This document shows positions 19,140 to 27,546 of a stretch of DNA of 64,000 bases, one piece after another (the stretch's first letter is position 1; each line of letters opens with the position of its first letter). The stretch is from an uncultured Rhizobiaceae group bacterium (GTDB lineage: Bacteria > Pseudomonadota > Alphaproteobacteria > Rhizobiales > Rhizobiaceae), in NCBI GenBank assembly GCA_938010435.1, contig CALLUS010000002.1, forward strand, positions 186,001 through 250,000, written 5' to 3'. Both the position numbers and the translations under genes were made by a program. Under the pieces are notes generated by a model. It worked only from the letters and a program-made list of their open reading frames with translations. It was not told the DNA's origin and did not search any database.

Positions 19140-19823
19140 TTAGCTTGTTTTTTTGGTTGAGATTTTTGCGGCAAGACGATCCAAAACATCATCTGCACGG
19201 GTTTTCGTTGGATCGCCGAAACCAGCTTCCGCCATACGATCTTTGATGTTGCGACGGCTTAAACCTTCATCGATTTCTTCAAGCACTTGGGACTCCTCAA
19301 AAGGATCAGACAAGTTGGTGACCTTCGCGATGAGACGTTCCGCTTCTGTAAAACTGGTGGTGGTGTTGATGGATTTTTGTGCCTTGCGCTCCATAGCAAC
19401 CGATTTCGCGGCTTGGGCACCTTGTTTTAAACTCACCATCCGGCGGTGGGCTTTTTCGATTGAGAATCGAATTTTTTCAATACGCTCGCCAATACCGTCA
19501 CACGTTTGTTGGCGCAGAGTTGCCTCATCTTCCAACTCGGCAATCGCTTCAGCTGCTTCGCGAGCCATATCATTCTTCTTGGCGGCTAGCGCTTGCCGTG
19601 CCCGCCCTTCCAGATCGACAATTTGGTTTTCAATCCGCGCGCGAGACTTTTGTTCTCCACGTTGGCGGATGATTAAAGATGCCAGCGTGTTTTTCGCAGT
19701 TGAAAGATTGACATCGGAGTCTCTTATCTTGAGATCAATCAGATCAATGGCGTTTGCATCTTCCAACGCAGTTTCGGCTTTCAGCTGCGTGATGCGAGCC
19801 AAGCTTTTGAACAAATGTATCAT
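19140..19823 (-). CDS. PspA/IM30-family envelope-stress protein
   Basis: A 227-residue, almost wholly alpha-helical, charged protein resembling PspA/IM30, a peripheral protein that coats and stabilises damaged inner membrane. It has a short amphipathic start (MIHLFKSLARI), a long coiled-coil from about 30 to 150 with IRQRGEQKSRARIENQI, and a C-terminal helix region. ATG 19823 has GGGAGA upstream, so I set aside the longer frame from 19874. It leads an operon with a YiaAB-like gene and faces a TetR gene across four operator-like repeats. Confidence 0.75.
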   Translation of the reverse strand: MIHLFKSLARITQLKAETALEDANAIDLIDLKIRDSDVNLSTAKNTLASLIIRQRGEQKSRARIENQIVDLEGRARQALAAKKNDMAREAAEAIAELEDEATLRQQTCDGIGERIEKIRFSIEKAHRRMVSLKQGAQAAKSVAMERKAQKSINTTTSFTEAERLIAKVTNLSDPFEESQVLEEIDEGLSRRNIKDRMAEAGFGDPTKTRADDVLDRLAAKISTKKTS

Positions 19824-19867
19824 GTGTGTCTCCCGTTGAGTTTCAGTTTCTATGCGACATTCAGTTT

Positions 19868-19994
19868 TGAACATCGTTCATGAGTACAATATATTTATTT
19901 TTGAACATTGTTCAATAAATAAAATGAACTTTGTTCAAATTTGATTTCCGATGGTTAATCGCCCATTGATGCACCAAATGTGAACGGCGTTCAC
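19868..19994. promoter_or_regulatory. Four-copy operator array (TGAAC-N3-GTTCA)
   Basis: Four copies of the same inverted repeat lie in the divergent promoter region: TGAACATCGTTCA (19868-19880), TTGAACATTGTTCAA (19901-19915), TGAACTTTGTTCA (19925-19937) and GTGAACGGCGTTCAC (19980-19994). All share TGAAC-N3-GTTCA, with varied spacers and intact arms. The array sits between the pspA-like operon and the tetR gene, so the TetR protein is the obvious binder. The spacing differs from the Gram-positive LexA box (GAAC-N4-GTTC). Confidence 0.82.
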
Positions 19995-20023
19995 AGATTC
20001 GGCCATTTGAATAAGAGAACCCC

Positions 20024-20665
20024 ATGACGCTCCCCGCTGCTGAAATTCGCAAGAAACTTATCGATATCACTGTTGACCTTATGGACACTGGCGGCATCGA
20101 AGCGGTGAAAGCGCGACCTATTGCTAAAGAAGTCGGCATTTCGGTGGGCACAATTTACAATATGTTCGGGTCCATTGACGGATTGGTGCAAGAAGCCAAT
20201 GCGCAGATATTGGAACAATTCGCATCAGTGGCCCTTGCCGCCATCGCCGCCAAGCAGGATGAATGGACCACAGGAATGGCATCGGGTCAGTTAAATGAAA
20301 CGGCCGCCATGCGGGAACGCCTTTTGACCATTGCCGAAACTTATATGAATTTCGTGGAGCAAAACGAAAGCCGATGGCAGGCGATGTTGGCCTATAACCA
20401 AACCCGTTCCGTCGAAATTTTATCGGAAACTTATGACCAGCAGCAGGGTGATCTGTTCAAATGGCTGGGCAGCACAATTGAAAATACCGAACTTGGTGCA
20501 ACAGAAGAAACACGTCGTATGGTTGCGCGCATGTTATGGTCGTCCGTTCACGGTATCGTGGTGCTCAACTATGTCGGCCAAGCCAACGACACCTCCCGTG
20601 CTTATACGTGGCAACAGATCGAGACATTCGTTGAAACATTTGTTCAAGGAATATTGAAACGATGA
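20024..20665 (+). CDS. TetR-family transcriptional regulator
   Basis: A 213-residue repressor-type protein. Its N-terminal helix-turn-helix (about residues 10-55) has the family pattern, including IAKEVGISVGTIYNMFGSIDGL; the C-terminal part is a ligand-sensing helical domain with no recognisable specificity. It diverges from the pspA-like operon and lies next to four TGAAC-N3-GTTCA sites, so it probably represses both itself and that operon. The GNAT gene overlaps its end by 4 bp (ATGA). Confidence 0.92.
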   Translation: MTLPAAEIRKKLIDITVDLMDTGGIEAVKARPIAKEVGISVGTIYNMFGSIDGLVQEANAQILEQFASVALAAIAAKQDEWTTGMASGQLNETAAMRERLLTIAETYMNFVEQNESRWQAMLAYNQTRSVEILSETYDQQQGDLFKWLGSTIENTELGATEETRRMVARMLWSSVHGIVVLNYVGQANDTSRAYTWQQIETFVETFVQGILKR

Positions 20666-21171
20666 CACAGACAGAAACCCAACAATTGAGTGTCCGCCCT
20701 GCTCAAGACAATGATGCAGCCGAATTGTGTGATCTGCTCAATGAGATTATCGCGATTGGCGGTTCCACCGCTTACGAAGCGCCACTTACGCAGGACCAGT
20801 TCAGTTCAAAATTTTTGACTGGCAACGGCTTGGTAAGCTGTTTTGTGGCCGTTGGTTCAAATGAGGCTCTACTCGGATTTCAATGGCTTCAACGTTCAGA
20901 AAAATTACCGGAAGACTGGGGCGATATCGCTACATTTGCCAAAGCAAACAGCACTGTGCGAGGCATTGGCAGCGCACTGTTTGCGATGACACGAAAACAA
21001 GCTCTTGAGGCAGGGGTGGTTGCCATCAATGCCACTATTCGGGCCGATAACGTGAGTGGTCTTGGATATTATTCCAAAATGGGTTTTGAAGATTACAACG
21101 TGATCAAAGGTATTGCTTTGAACGACGGCACTTTGGTGGATCGCGTTCAAAAACGATTTGATTTGGCTTAG
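20662..21171 (+). CDS. GNAT-family N-acetyltransferase
   Basis: A 169-residue acetyltransferase fold. The acetyl-CoA loop is seen in the NSTVRGIGSALFAMT region (R-G-x-G-x-A-like), followed by a helix and the late block NVSGLGYYSKMGFEDY typical of GNAT enzymes of the phosphinothricin acetyltransferase type. Substrate unknown. Its ATG overlaps the tetR stop, so both are co-translated, which may make this enzyme part of the same stress regulon. Confidence 0.88.
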   Translation: MTQTETQQLSVRPAQDNDAAELCDLLNEIIAIGGSTAYEAPLTQDQFSSKFLTGNGLVSCFVAVGSNEALLGFQWLQRSEKLPEDWGDIATFAKANSTVRGIGSALFAMTRKQALEAGVVAINATIRADNVSGLGYYSKMGFEDYNVIKGIALNDGTLVDRVQKRFDLA

Positions 21172-21253
21172 TCAGGGCACCCAACTCGCGTTCGCATTTG
21201 GTATATAGCAAAATATTGAAGCAAATCTGACCTAATTAAGCTTGGAGGATGCA

Positions 21254-22312
21254 ATGCGAATTCTGATCGTTGGCGCAGGACCAGTTGGCCTAACGACAGC
21301 GCTGGCTATGGCGCATAGAGGCGTCAGCTGCCGAATTGTTGAACGCAGAACCGAGCCTTCCATTCTGTCTCGCGCTGTTGGAATTACACCCGCCACTATG
21401 TCGATGTTGGAAAGCATCGGAGCTGCCAAAGATATCAGAGATGAAGCAATGGCGATTGAGAAAGTCATTGTAAAAAGAAACGCAAAAACATTATTTGAAG
21501 TCGAAGCCCGTGAATTTGGGCCCAACACTCCCACCATGCTTGGCTTACCTCAAAACAGGACCGAAGAAATTCTGCGCAATTGTTTACGTGCCAAAGGAAT
21601 TGAAGTGGAATATGGTTGTACTGTGCAATGCGTTTCTGCCGATGCTAGTGGTGCCATAGTGGTTTTCGCAAATGACGAAACAACACAATTCGATTGGGTC
21701 GTGGGTGCTGATGGTGTGCAATCCATAGTGCGCAAAAACGTTGGCATCGCCTATCCCGGTTTTGAAATCCCTGGTGAATGGGCAATTGCAGATGTCGATA
21801 TCGAAGAACCATTTGAGAGCAATGCTATTACGGCATATTCCTTTGATGGGAATTTCGGCTTGACGTTACCTATTGAAAAACACCGCGCCCGAATAGTTTC
21901 GACCACCACTGACGCACTCGCAGCACTTCCCGAAGCATTACCAATCAAAAATATTCGCCGAACCGCAACGTTCAAAATTTCCGTTCGGCAGGTTGAAATC
22001 TATCAGAAACACAAAGTGCTGTTGGCTGGTGATGCAGCACATTGCCATTCACCCGTGGGTGGACGCGGTATGAATTTGGGTATGACAGACGGGTTTGCTG
22101 CTGCGAATGCCATTGTTGATGGCACAGCTGAGCAATATAGCACGGCTCGTCATAAAGCGGGGGCAAAGACTATCGCCATGTCTGAACGGGCACGAAAAAT
22201 GCTTACTGCCTCCGGCTCATTTGCTTCAGTGGGTTTTTGGATTGCCGGGAAAATTCTCTCGACTTCAAAAACTGCCCGCAGAATTTTCTGGAAAAACCTA
22301 ACGGGCACCTGA
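21254..22312 (+). CDS. FAD-dependent monooxygenase (UbiH/PheA type)
   Basis: A 352-residue flavoprotein hydroxylase. The N-terminal Rossmann motif GAGPVGL for FAD, the mid DG motif (VVGADGVQSIVRK) and the late GD motif (LLAGDAAHCHSPVGGRG) are all present, placing it in the aromatic-ring hydroxylase group. The substrate cannot be told. ATG 21254 has GGAGG upstream. It is followed at once by a strong terminator and has no obvious pathway neighbours. Confidence 0.9.
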   Translation: MRILIVGAGPVGLTTALAMAHRGVSCRIVERRTEPSILSRAVGITPATMSMLESIGAAKDIRDEAMAIEKVIVKRNAKTLFEVEAREFGPNTPTMLGLPQNRTEEILRNCLRAKGIEVEYGCTVQCVSADASGAIVVFANDETTQFDWVVGADGVQSIVRKNVGIAYPGFEIPGEWAIADVDIEEPFESNAITAYSFDGNFGLTLPIEKHRARIVSTTTDALAALPEALPIKNIRRTATFKISVRQVEIYQKHKVLLAGDAAHCHSPVGGRGMNLGMTDGFAAANAIVDGTAEQYSTARHKAGAKTIAMSERARKMLTASGSFASVGFWIAGKILSTSKTARRIFWKNLTGT

Positions 22313-22343
22313 TCGGATTGTTCATCCGATCAGGAATTCTTTT
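22308..22343 (+). terminator. Intrinsic terminator after the monooxygenase gene
   Basis: CCTGATCGGAT and ATCCGATCAGG form a perfect 11-bp stem with a 5-base loop, followed by AATTCTTTTT. The stem includes the stop codon of the monooxygenase gene and ends just before the convergent membrane-protein gene. Confidence 0.8.
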
Positions 22344-22347
22344 TGCT

Positions 22348-22788
22348 TCAAGTTTTCTTTAAACTGAGCAGGAAGAAGGCAAGCGTAACCACGCCAACAA
22401 CGACAGCGATGATGAGTTCTTCGCTTGGTCTATCTCCACCAGTTCCACTGAGGCCATAGACCCAAGCGTAATAGATAACGGCTGACGCAAGCGAGATGCC
22501 GAAAGCTATTTTCGTAGTGGTTGAACGACTAAACAAAAGAATTGATCCGATTAAGCCTGCCCCAGAAGCAACTGCAAAACACAACCATGCAAACATTGGC
22601 GTGGCCGCAATCGCAGCACCGTGGGCGGCAGTGATATCACCAGCGGCGACGGCTGCATTTGGGTCAAGTGAAAATGCCAGCCAAAATTGCAACAGACCAA
22701 AGGCATACCAAATGGCACCGATACCTGCGACGACTTTGAGCCATTGGGATGTGCTCGGCTCTGCTTTTAAAGTTGTTGTAGTATTCAT
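22348..22788 (-). CDS. Four-helix membrane protein, unknown function
   Basis: A 146-residue integral membrane protein with four predicted helices (about 19-38, 62-80, 92-110 and 124-142) and short polar loops. I do not recognise a named family. It is the third gene in line after arsR and the SRPBCC gene on the same strand, 36 bp from the latter, so it is probably in that operon and under the ArsR-type regulator. Confidence 0.75.
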   Translation of the reverse strand: MNTTTTLKAEPSTSQWLKVVAGIGAIWYAFGLLQFWLAFSLDPNAAVAAGDITAAHGAAIAATPMFAWLCFAVASGAGLIGSILLFSRSTTTKIAFGISLASAVIYYAWVYGLSGTGGDRPSEELIIAVVVGVVTLAFFLLSLKKT

Positions 22789-22824
22789 TGCATTTCCTTT
22801 CAGTCTTCGTTGAAACTGCGGTAA

Positions 22825-23355
22825 TTATTTGGACAGCGGCCAGTTTCCGATGCGTTGTTGCTTCTTGGCCATCATGCCAAAAATGGGAGACAACACGCCG
22901 ACCATACGGCCTGTGAAAGCAGGCTTGCCCGTTTCGCAAAGGGCTTTCAAATTCGAGCCTATGAAACCTTGGGCTGACATCATTTCTTTGAACAATTTGC
23001 CACCTTCAATCGCGTTTTCGATAATGAGGCAAAATTCAGTGCCGCCGTCCTTTTCCACCAATTCGTAGCTCACCTTGCAGGGCGGCTCATCGATGTTGGT
23101 CATCTGAAACGTGTGAGAATAAAGGTGCAGCGGGTCAAACGCCAAGACCTCCCCCACTACCATCGCCACTTTCTTATTTGGGTGAACCATGCGGTAGCTT
23201 GCACCAGCTTTCAGTCCATCTTTGGTTTCACAAATCGAACCGAAGAAAAACGGCAAAGCTTTGTCTGTTGCCACCAGAGTGGCCCAAACCGTTTCAATCG
23301 GCGCCTTAATGAAGGTGCGGTTGATATTCGCTTTGGCGTATTTTGGTTCACTCAT
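22825..23355 (-). CDS. SRPBCC (AHSA1-like) domain protein
   Basis: A 176-residue protein with the START/AHSA1 lipid-binding-like fold: it opens with INRTFIKAPIETVWATL, continues with SYRMVHPNKK and the VLAFDPLHLYSHTF block, and ends with a basic tail. Such proteins, paired with ArsR-type regulators, are widespread in alphaproteobacteria, but their ligands are mostly unknown. Its start overlaps the arsR end by 8 bp, so the two are translationally coupled. Confidence 0.88.
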   Translation of the reverse strand: MSEPKYAKANINRTFIKAPIETVWATLVATDKALPFFFGSICETKDGLKAGASYRMVHPNKKVAMVVGEVLAFDPLHLYSHTFQMTNIDEPPCKVSYELVEKDGGTEFCLIIENAIEGGKLFKEMMSAQGFIGSNLKALCETGKPAFTGRMVGVLSPIFGMMAKKQQRIGNWPLSK

Positions 23356-23707
23356 CCTCGTTACTCCTTGAAGGTTTTTGTGCAGCGGCCTCCGCCACTT
23401 GCTTGATCAAACTCGTGCGATCAGCCCAATGGGCTGAAAATGTATCTGTCCAACGCTCGTGTATCTCCTGAATGGGCATGGCGTTAAGATAGAGCTTGCG
23501 GCTGCGCCCCACCCTTTCGCTAATCACGAGATCTGCTTTTTCCAAAACGGCCAGATGGTTCATCACAGCGATGCGGCTGACATCAAATTTGTTGGCCAAC
23601 TCACCCACCGTGAGACCCGGCTTGGCGCGCACATGGTCCATCATCTCGCGGCGCGTTGTGTGAGCAAGCGCTTGGAAGACAGCATCTAGGTTATCATTAG
23701 TAATCAT
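23348..23707 (-). CDS. ArsR-family transcriptional regulator
   Basis: A 119-residue winged-helix regulator. The DNA-binding part (residues about 8-85) has the ArsR pattern LAHTTRREMMDHV, then ELANKFDVSRIAVMNHLAVLEKADLV and the wing. No metal-binding cysteine pair is seen, so it is of the non-metal type that commonly precedes SRPBCC genes. A palindrome overlaps its start codon and may be its own operator. Confidence 0.9.
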   Translation of the reverse strand: MITNDNLDAVFQALAHTTRREMMDHVRAKPGLTVGELANKFDVSRIAVMNHLAVLEKADLVISERVGRSRKLYLNAMPIQEIHERWTDTFSAHWADRTSLIKQVAEAAAQKPSRSNEDE

Positions 23708-23723
23708 GTAATTACATGATTAC
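23705..23723. promoter_or_regulatory. Palindrome over the arsR start codon (probable operator)
   Basis: CATGTAATTACATG (23705-23718) is a perfect 14-bp palindrome that includes the arsR ATG. It overlaps a second arrangement, GTAAT-N6-ATTAC (23708-23723). Its location suggests autoregulation by the ArsR protein. Confidence 0.55.
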
Positions 23724-23850
23724 ATATAAATTTGGAGTCAAGCCCTCTATTTACCGAGCGTTTTTTGATGCTGGTGTTTCCATTTAAATGTGAATTGCAC
23801 TAGAACAGGTGTGCCGATGCAACCTGCCTCTTATTTGAAGTTCTTCCCCC

Positions 23851-24939
23851 ATGTCTCACAATTCGTTTGGCCACCTTTTTCGCTTTACGACGTGGGGAGA
23901 ATCCCACGGCATCGCGCTCGGTTGCGTGGTGGATGGTTGCCCTCCTGGTCTCGCTATCTCCGAAGCCGAGGTTCAGGCTTTTCTCGACAAGCGTAAACCC
24001 GGTCAGTCGAAATACACGACACAGCGCCGTGAAGCCGATGAAGTGAAAATTCTGTCGGGTGTCATGCCACAGGAAGATGGAACATGGCTGACCACAGGCA
24101 CGCCAATTTCCATGATGATCGAGAATACCGATCAGCGCTCGAAAGACTATTCCGACATCGCCAAGCGCTATCGCCCCGGCCATGCGGATTTTGCCTATGA
24201 CGCGAAATACGGCATTCGTGACTATCGTGGTGGCGGACGGTCTTCTGCCCGCGAAACGGCCGCCCGCGTGGCCGCTGGTGCGATTGCGCGCAAAGTGATT
24301 TCTAGTGTCACGGTTCGTGCCGCCCTCGTGCAAATGGGACCCCACAAAATTGACCGTTCCCGCTGGGATTGGGATGAAGTGAACAACAATCCTTTCTTTT
24401 GCCCTGACCCTGTGGCCGCGGAAGAATGGGCAACCGAACTCGACCGCATTCGCAAAGCTGGCTCTTCTATTGGCGCTGTGATTGAAGTTGTGGCCGAAGG
24501 CGTGCCCGCAGGATGGGGCGCACCAATTTACGCGAAACTCGACCAAGACATTGCCAGCGCCTTTATGTCGATCAATGCCGTAAAAGGCGTAGAGATCGGC
24601 AACGGGTTTGAAGCCGCTGAAATCACCGGCGAAGAAAATGCGGACGAGATCCGCATGGGCGCAGACGGCCAACCAGAATTCTTGAGCAATAAGTCAGGTG
24701 GCGTGTTGGGTGGCATATCCTCCGGCCAACCCGTCGTGGCGCGCTTTGCCGTGAAACCCACCAGCTCCATTTTGACACCCCGCCAATCCATCACATCAGA
24801 TGGCGAAGAAGTGGACGTGATGACCAAAGGACGACATGACCCCTGTGTGGGGATCAGAGCCGTGCCGATTGGCGAAGCGATGATGGCTTGTGTTTTGGCA
24901 GATCACTTTCTGCGGCATCGGGGGCAAGTTGGGTCATAG
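23851..24939 (+). CDS. aroC: Chorismate synthase
   Basis: Converts EPSP to chorismate, the last step of the shikimate pathway, needing reduced FMN. At 362 residues it has the family length. Signature blocks are clear: [18 protein letters not shown] near the start, [26 protein letters not shown], and [16 protein letters not shown] near the end. A membrane-protein gene begins at the base after its stop. Confidence 0.98.
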   Translation: MSHNSFGHLFRFTTWGESHGIALGCVVDGCPPGLAISEAEVQAFLDKRKPGQSKYTTQRREADEVKILSGVMPQEDGTWLTTGTPISMMIENTDQRSKDYSDIAKRYRPGHADFAYDAKYGIRDYRGGGRSSARETAARVAAGAIARKVISSVTVRAALVQMGPHKIDRSRWDWDEVNNNPFFCPDPVAAEEWATELDRIRKAGSSIGAVIEVVAEGVPAGWGAPIYAKLDQDIASAFMSINAVKGVEIGNGFEAAEITGEENADEIRMGADGQPEFLSNKSGGVLGGISSGQPVVARFAVKPTSSILTPRQSITSDGEEVDVMTKGRHDPCVGIRAVPIGEAMMACVLADHFLRHRGQVGS

Positions 24940-25422
24940 ATGGCTAGCGAAAATCGAGCGCAAAGTATCGCAAGTCTGGATGGCTACTCATTTAGACTAG
25001 ACGCGTGTTTTGTATTTTTGTGCATTGTCATATTGATTTTTGGATATGGCAGCTCGTACTTCGAGTTAGATTGGTTCACAAATTCTGGGGCAGCAGTTGT
25101 TGCCCTTTGTGTGGTATGGCAAGCGCTCTTTCAATCAATCGAAACAAAACAGATTCTGACTCTTATTGCATCATCTTCTCGAATGTCGGTTGCATACCAC
25201 CAACATCAATTTGATTTGCTCGAGAACTATGTTGATGAAATTGCCACTACACGCCAAATACGAACTGCGCAGGATGAATTGAGCAAAATTGAAGGGGCGC
25301 ATAGAGAAGAAATGAACCAGATAGAGAAAATATTGATTTATCAAGCGGCAGCAAGAATTGTTCGCGTGATGACCCCCGTTTTGGGAACATTGGTATGGGG
25401 TTTTGGAGACTACTTGACATGA
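24940..25422 (+). CDS. Membrane protein with coiled-coil segment, unknown function
   Basis: I do not recognise this 160-residue protein. It has two membrane helices (about 22-41 and 47-66), a charged helical stretch (about 85-130, including a Glu-rich part around SKIEGAHREEMNQIEK) and a hydrophobic end that may be a third helix. It starts right after the aroC stop and ends overlapping the ribB start (ATGA), so it is wedged into the aroC-ribB unit. Codon use looks more AT-rich than that of its neighbours, hinting at acquisition. Confidence 0.65.
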   Translation: MASENRAQSIASLDGYSFRLDACFVFLCIVILIFGYGSSYFELDWFTNSGAAVVALCVVWQALFQSIETKQILTLIASSSRMSVAYHQHQFDLLENYVDEIATTRQIRTAQDELSKIEGAHREEMNQIEKILIYQAAARIVRVMTPVLGTLVWGFGDYLT

Positions 25423-26555
25423 CATCAGATATGGAACGCGTAGCAGATGCTATTCGCGCTTTTGAGAAGGGCGAGATTGTTGTCGTTATGGACGATGATG
25501 ATCGCGAGAATGAAGGTGATTTGATTGTGGCAGCGGTGCATTGCACGCCTGAACATATGGCCATGATTATTCGTCACACGTCTGGCATTGTGTGTGCGCC
25601 GATGACAGGTGCAGAAGCGCGGCGTTTGCAGTTGAACCCCATGGTGGCGGACAATGATGCGCCTCACTCCACCGCTTTCACCGTGAGTGTGGATTACAAA
25701 CACGACACAACCACAGGCATTTCAGCAGCGGAGCGGTGTTCCACCGTTCGCGGACTGGCAAACCCGAATTCTGGTGCGGCGGACTTCGTTCGCCCTGGCC
25801 ATATTTTCCCGCTCGTGGCCCGTGAAGGCGGCGTGTTGATGCGCTCTGGCCACACAGAAGCCGCCGTTGACCTTTGCAACCTTGCAGACCTTCCGCCTGT
25901 AGGTGTGATTTCCGAACTTGTGAACGATGATGGCACCGTGATGCGCGGCCCACAAATTGATGCCTTTGCAGCGGAAAAGGGATTGAAGACGGTCACAGTG
26001 GCCGACCTGATTGCTTATCGCCAACGGCAGGAAAAACTGGTCGATCGCGTGGAAACATTCGAAACACAAACAGCATACGGCACAGCACAGGCTTTCACTT
26101 ACACAACCGAATGGGACCCGATGCAGCAACTCGCAGTTGTTTATGGCGACATTCGCGACGGCCGCGATGTGCTGGTGCGGTTGCATGTGGAAAGCGTTTT
26201 GGGCGATGCATTCGGTGGCTCGGCCGCCTTGAACGACAGTTTGAGAACCATTGCAGATGAAGGCCGTGGCGTTGTTGTCTATCTTCGCGAAGGTTCTGTT
26301 GGCGTGGCCAGCGGCGGCATTCGCGGAGACGCGGACAGTTCACCGCGCAACGAACCCGCATTCGGTGAAGAACGCGAAGACCACGGCACAGCGCAAAGCC
26401 GCAAAGAAGAATGGTTGGAAATTGGCCTTGGGGCACAAATATTAAAAGATCTTGGCGTGAGCTCCATTCGCCTGTTAGCTTCCAAAGAACGTTATTATGT
26501 AGGACTTTCTGGATTTGGGATTGAAATCAGTGAAACAATTACGAACGATCATTAA
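25419..26555 (+). CDS. ribB: 3,4-dihydroxy-2-butanone 4-phosphate synthase with degenerate GCHII-like domain
   Basis: The N-terminal half (about residues 1-200) is a full DHBP synthase, which turns ribulose 5-phosphate into the four-carbon riboflavin precursor: the acidic DDDDRENEGD loop, HTSGIVCAPM and RSGHTEAAVDL are intact. The C-terminal half resembles GTP cyclohydrolase II, but the zinc cysteines are gone: where active enzymes have HSECLTGD...RCDC, this one has HVESVLGDAFGGSAAL. That matches the RibBX arrangement known in proteobacteria, so GCHII activity is not expected here. ATG 25419 overlaps the upstream stop. Confidence 0.93.
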   Translation: MTSDMERVADAIRAFEKGEIVVVMDDDDRENEGDLIVAAVHCTPEHMAMIIRHTSGIVCAPMTGAEARRLQLNPMVADNDAPHSTAFTVSVDYKHDTTTGISAAERCSTVRGLANPNSGAADFVRPGHIFPLVAREGGVLMRSGHTEAAVDLCNLADLPPVGVISELVNDDGTVMRGPQIDAFAAEKGLKTVTVADLIAYRQRQEKLVDRVETFETQTAYGTAQAFTYTTEWDPMQQLAVVYGDIRDGRDVLVRLHVESVLGDAFGGSAALNDSLRTIADEGRGVVVYLREGSVGVASGGIRGDADSSPRNEPAFGEEREDHGTAQSRKEEWLEIGLGAQILKDLGVSSIRLLASKERYYVGLSGFGIEISETITNDH

Positions 26556-27456
26556 ATCATCTTTCCGGTCATTGGCGATTTTTGCCACTGTTTTGGCCAG
26601 CGGCACGGCAACAGCGAATGATTGGACCATAAAACAGGTTGAACGTCTGCCGGAAGCTGTGGAACTCCCCCGTGCACCTGACGGATTGCCGGATGGAGAA
26701 GTCGCATTACAGGAAGACGCGGATATTTTTGCAGCTTGGTACACCAAACCTACCAAGCGCTATGAACACGGTATTTTAGGCGACGCTATTGAAGCCGGCG
26801 AACTGACGGTTGAAATCGATTCCGGAGAAACACTGACTTACTCTTTGCCCGACAACCAAGTGTTTGAAGACCGCACCCCGCGTTTGGCGGACCTTGACGG
26901 GTTCGGGCAAACAGAAATTATCACCATTCTCAGTGATGTAAAAAAAGGCAGTGCCATTGCCGTGTTCGGCGTGCGCAAAGGTAAATTGGAACTGGTTGAA
27001 CAAACACCATATATCGGCCGCACCAACCGTTGGTTGAACATTGCCGGGATTGAAGATTTCGACGGTGATGGCAAAACGCAAATTGCGGCGGTGTGGACAC
27101 CACATATTGGCGGTACGTTGAAATATTGGACATGGAGCAAAGGCAAACTCACTCTGAGCGGTGAAGCCCGTGGTTTCTCCAATCACTTTATCGGGTCACG
27201 TGAACAAGGGCTTTCTGTCGTAGATGATTTTAACGGTGATGGGGTGGCTGACCTTGCTTTGCCAAGCGCGGACCGGAGATCGGTCCGGATTATGACCTTC
27301 AAAGGCCCTGCGCGCGGCACGAAAGTGTTGGAAGAATTTGCCCGTATCCCGCTGCCCGCAAGGATAGATAAAGCCATGTCATCACGGTTCGAAAACGACA
27401 AAATGACCATCACCGTTGGGTTGGAAGACGGTTCCGTTCATGAGATCAGCCGTTAA
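26530..27456 (+). CDS. Exported protein with FG-GAP/VCBS-like repeats
   Basis: A roughly 308-residue protein with a signal peptide (basic start, hydrophobic core, cleavage near TATAND) and three DxDGxG-type calcium-loop-like motifs (DLDGFGQTEI, DFDGDGKTQIA, DFNGDGVADLA), as in FG-GAP/VCBS beta-propeller repeats. It probably sits in the periplasm or at the surface; the function is unknown. The start is uncertain: GTG 26530 with GGGA upstream, or TTG 26515. Either overlaps the 3' end of ribB, which suggests coupling. Confidence 0.75.
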   Translation: MKQLRTIIKSSFRSLAIFATVLASGTATANDWTIKQVERLPEAVELPRAPDGLPDGEVALQEDADIFAAWYTKPTKRYEHGILGDAIEAGELTVEIDSGETLTYSLPDNQVFEDRTPRLADLDGFGQTEIITILSDVKKGSAIAVFGVRKGKLELVEQTPYIGRTNRWLNIAGIEDFDGDGKTQIAAVWTPHIGGTLKYWTWSKGKLTLSGEARGFSNHFIGSREQGLSVVDDFNGDGVADLALPSADRRSVRIMTFKGPARGTKVLEEFARIPLPARIDKAMSSRFENDKMTITVGLEDGSVHEISR

Positions 27457-27546
27457 GCTATCAAAATAATGCACTTGTTGACGGAGACCCTGACGCATTG
27501 ACCTTGCGGCAGGTGAAGCGCAAATTGCTTCAAAGGGATTACAAAA

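Noticed and set aside
19868-19937. LexA boxes in the tetR-pspA region
   Set aside because: The arms GAAC and GTTC are three bases apart, inverted, and repeated four times next to a TetR gene. That fits neither the alphaproteobacterial (GTTC-N7-GTTC) nor the Gram-positive (GAAC-N4-GTTC) LexA site.
23800-24672. 290-aa open frame on the minus strand, opposite aroC
   Set aside because: It is the antisense shadow of chorismate synthase. It has no start site or protein-like pattern, while aroC is certain.
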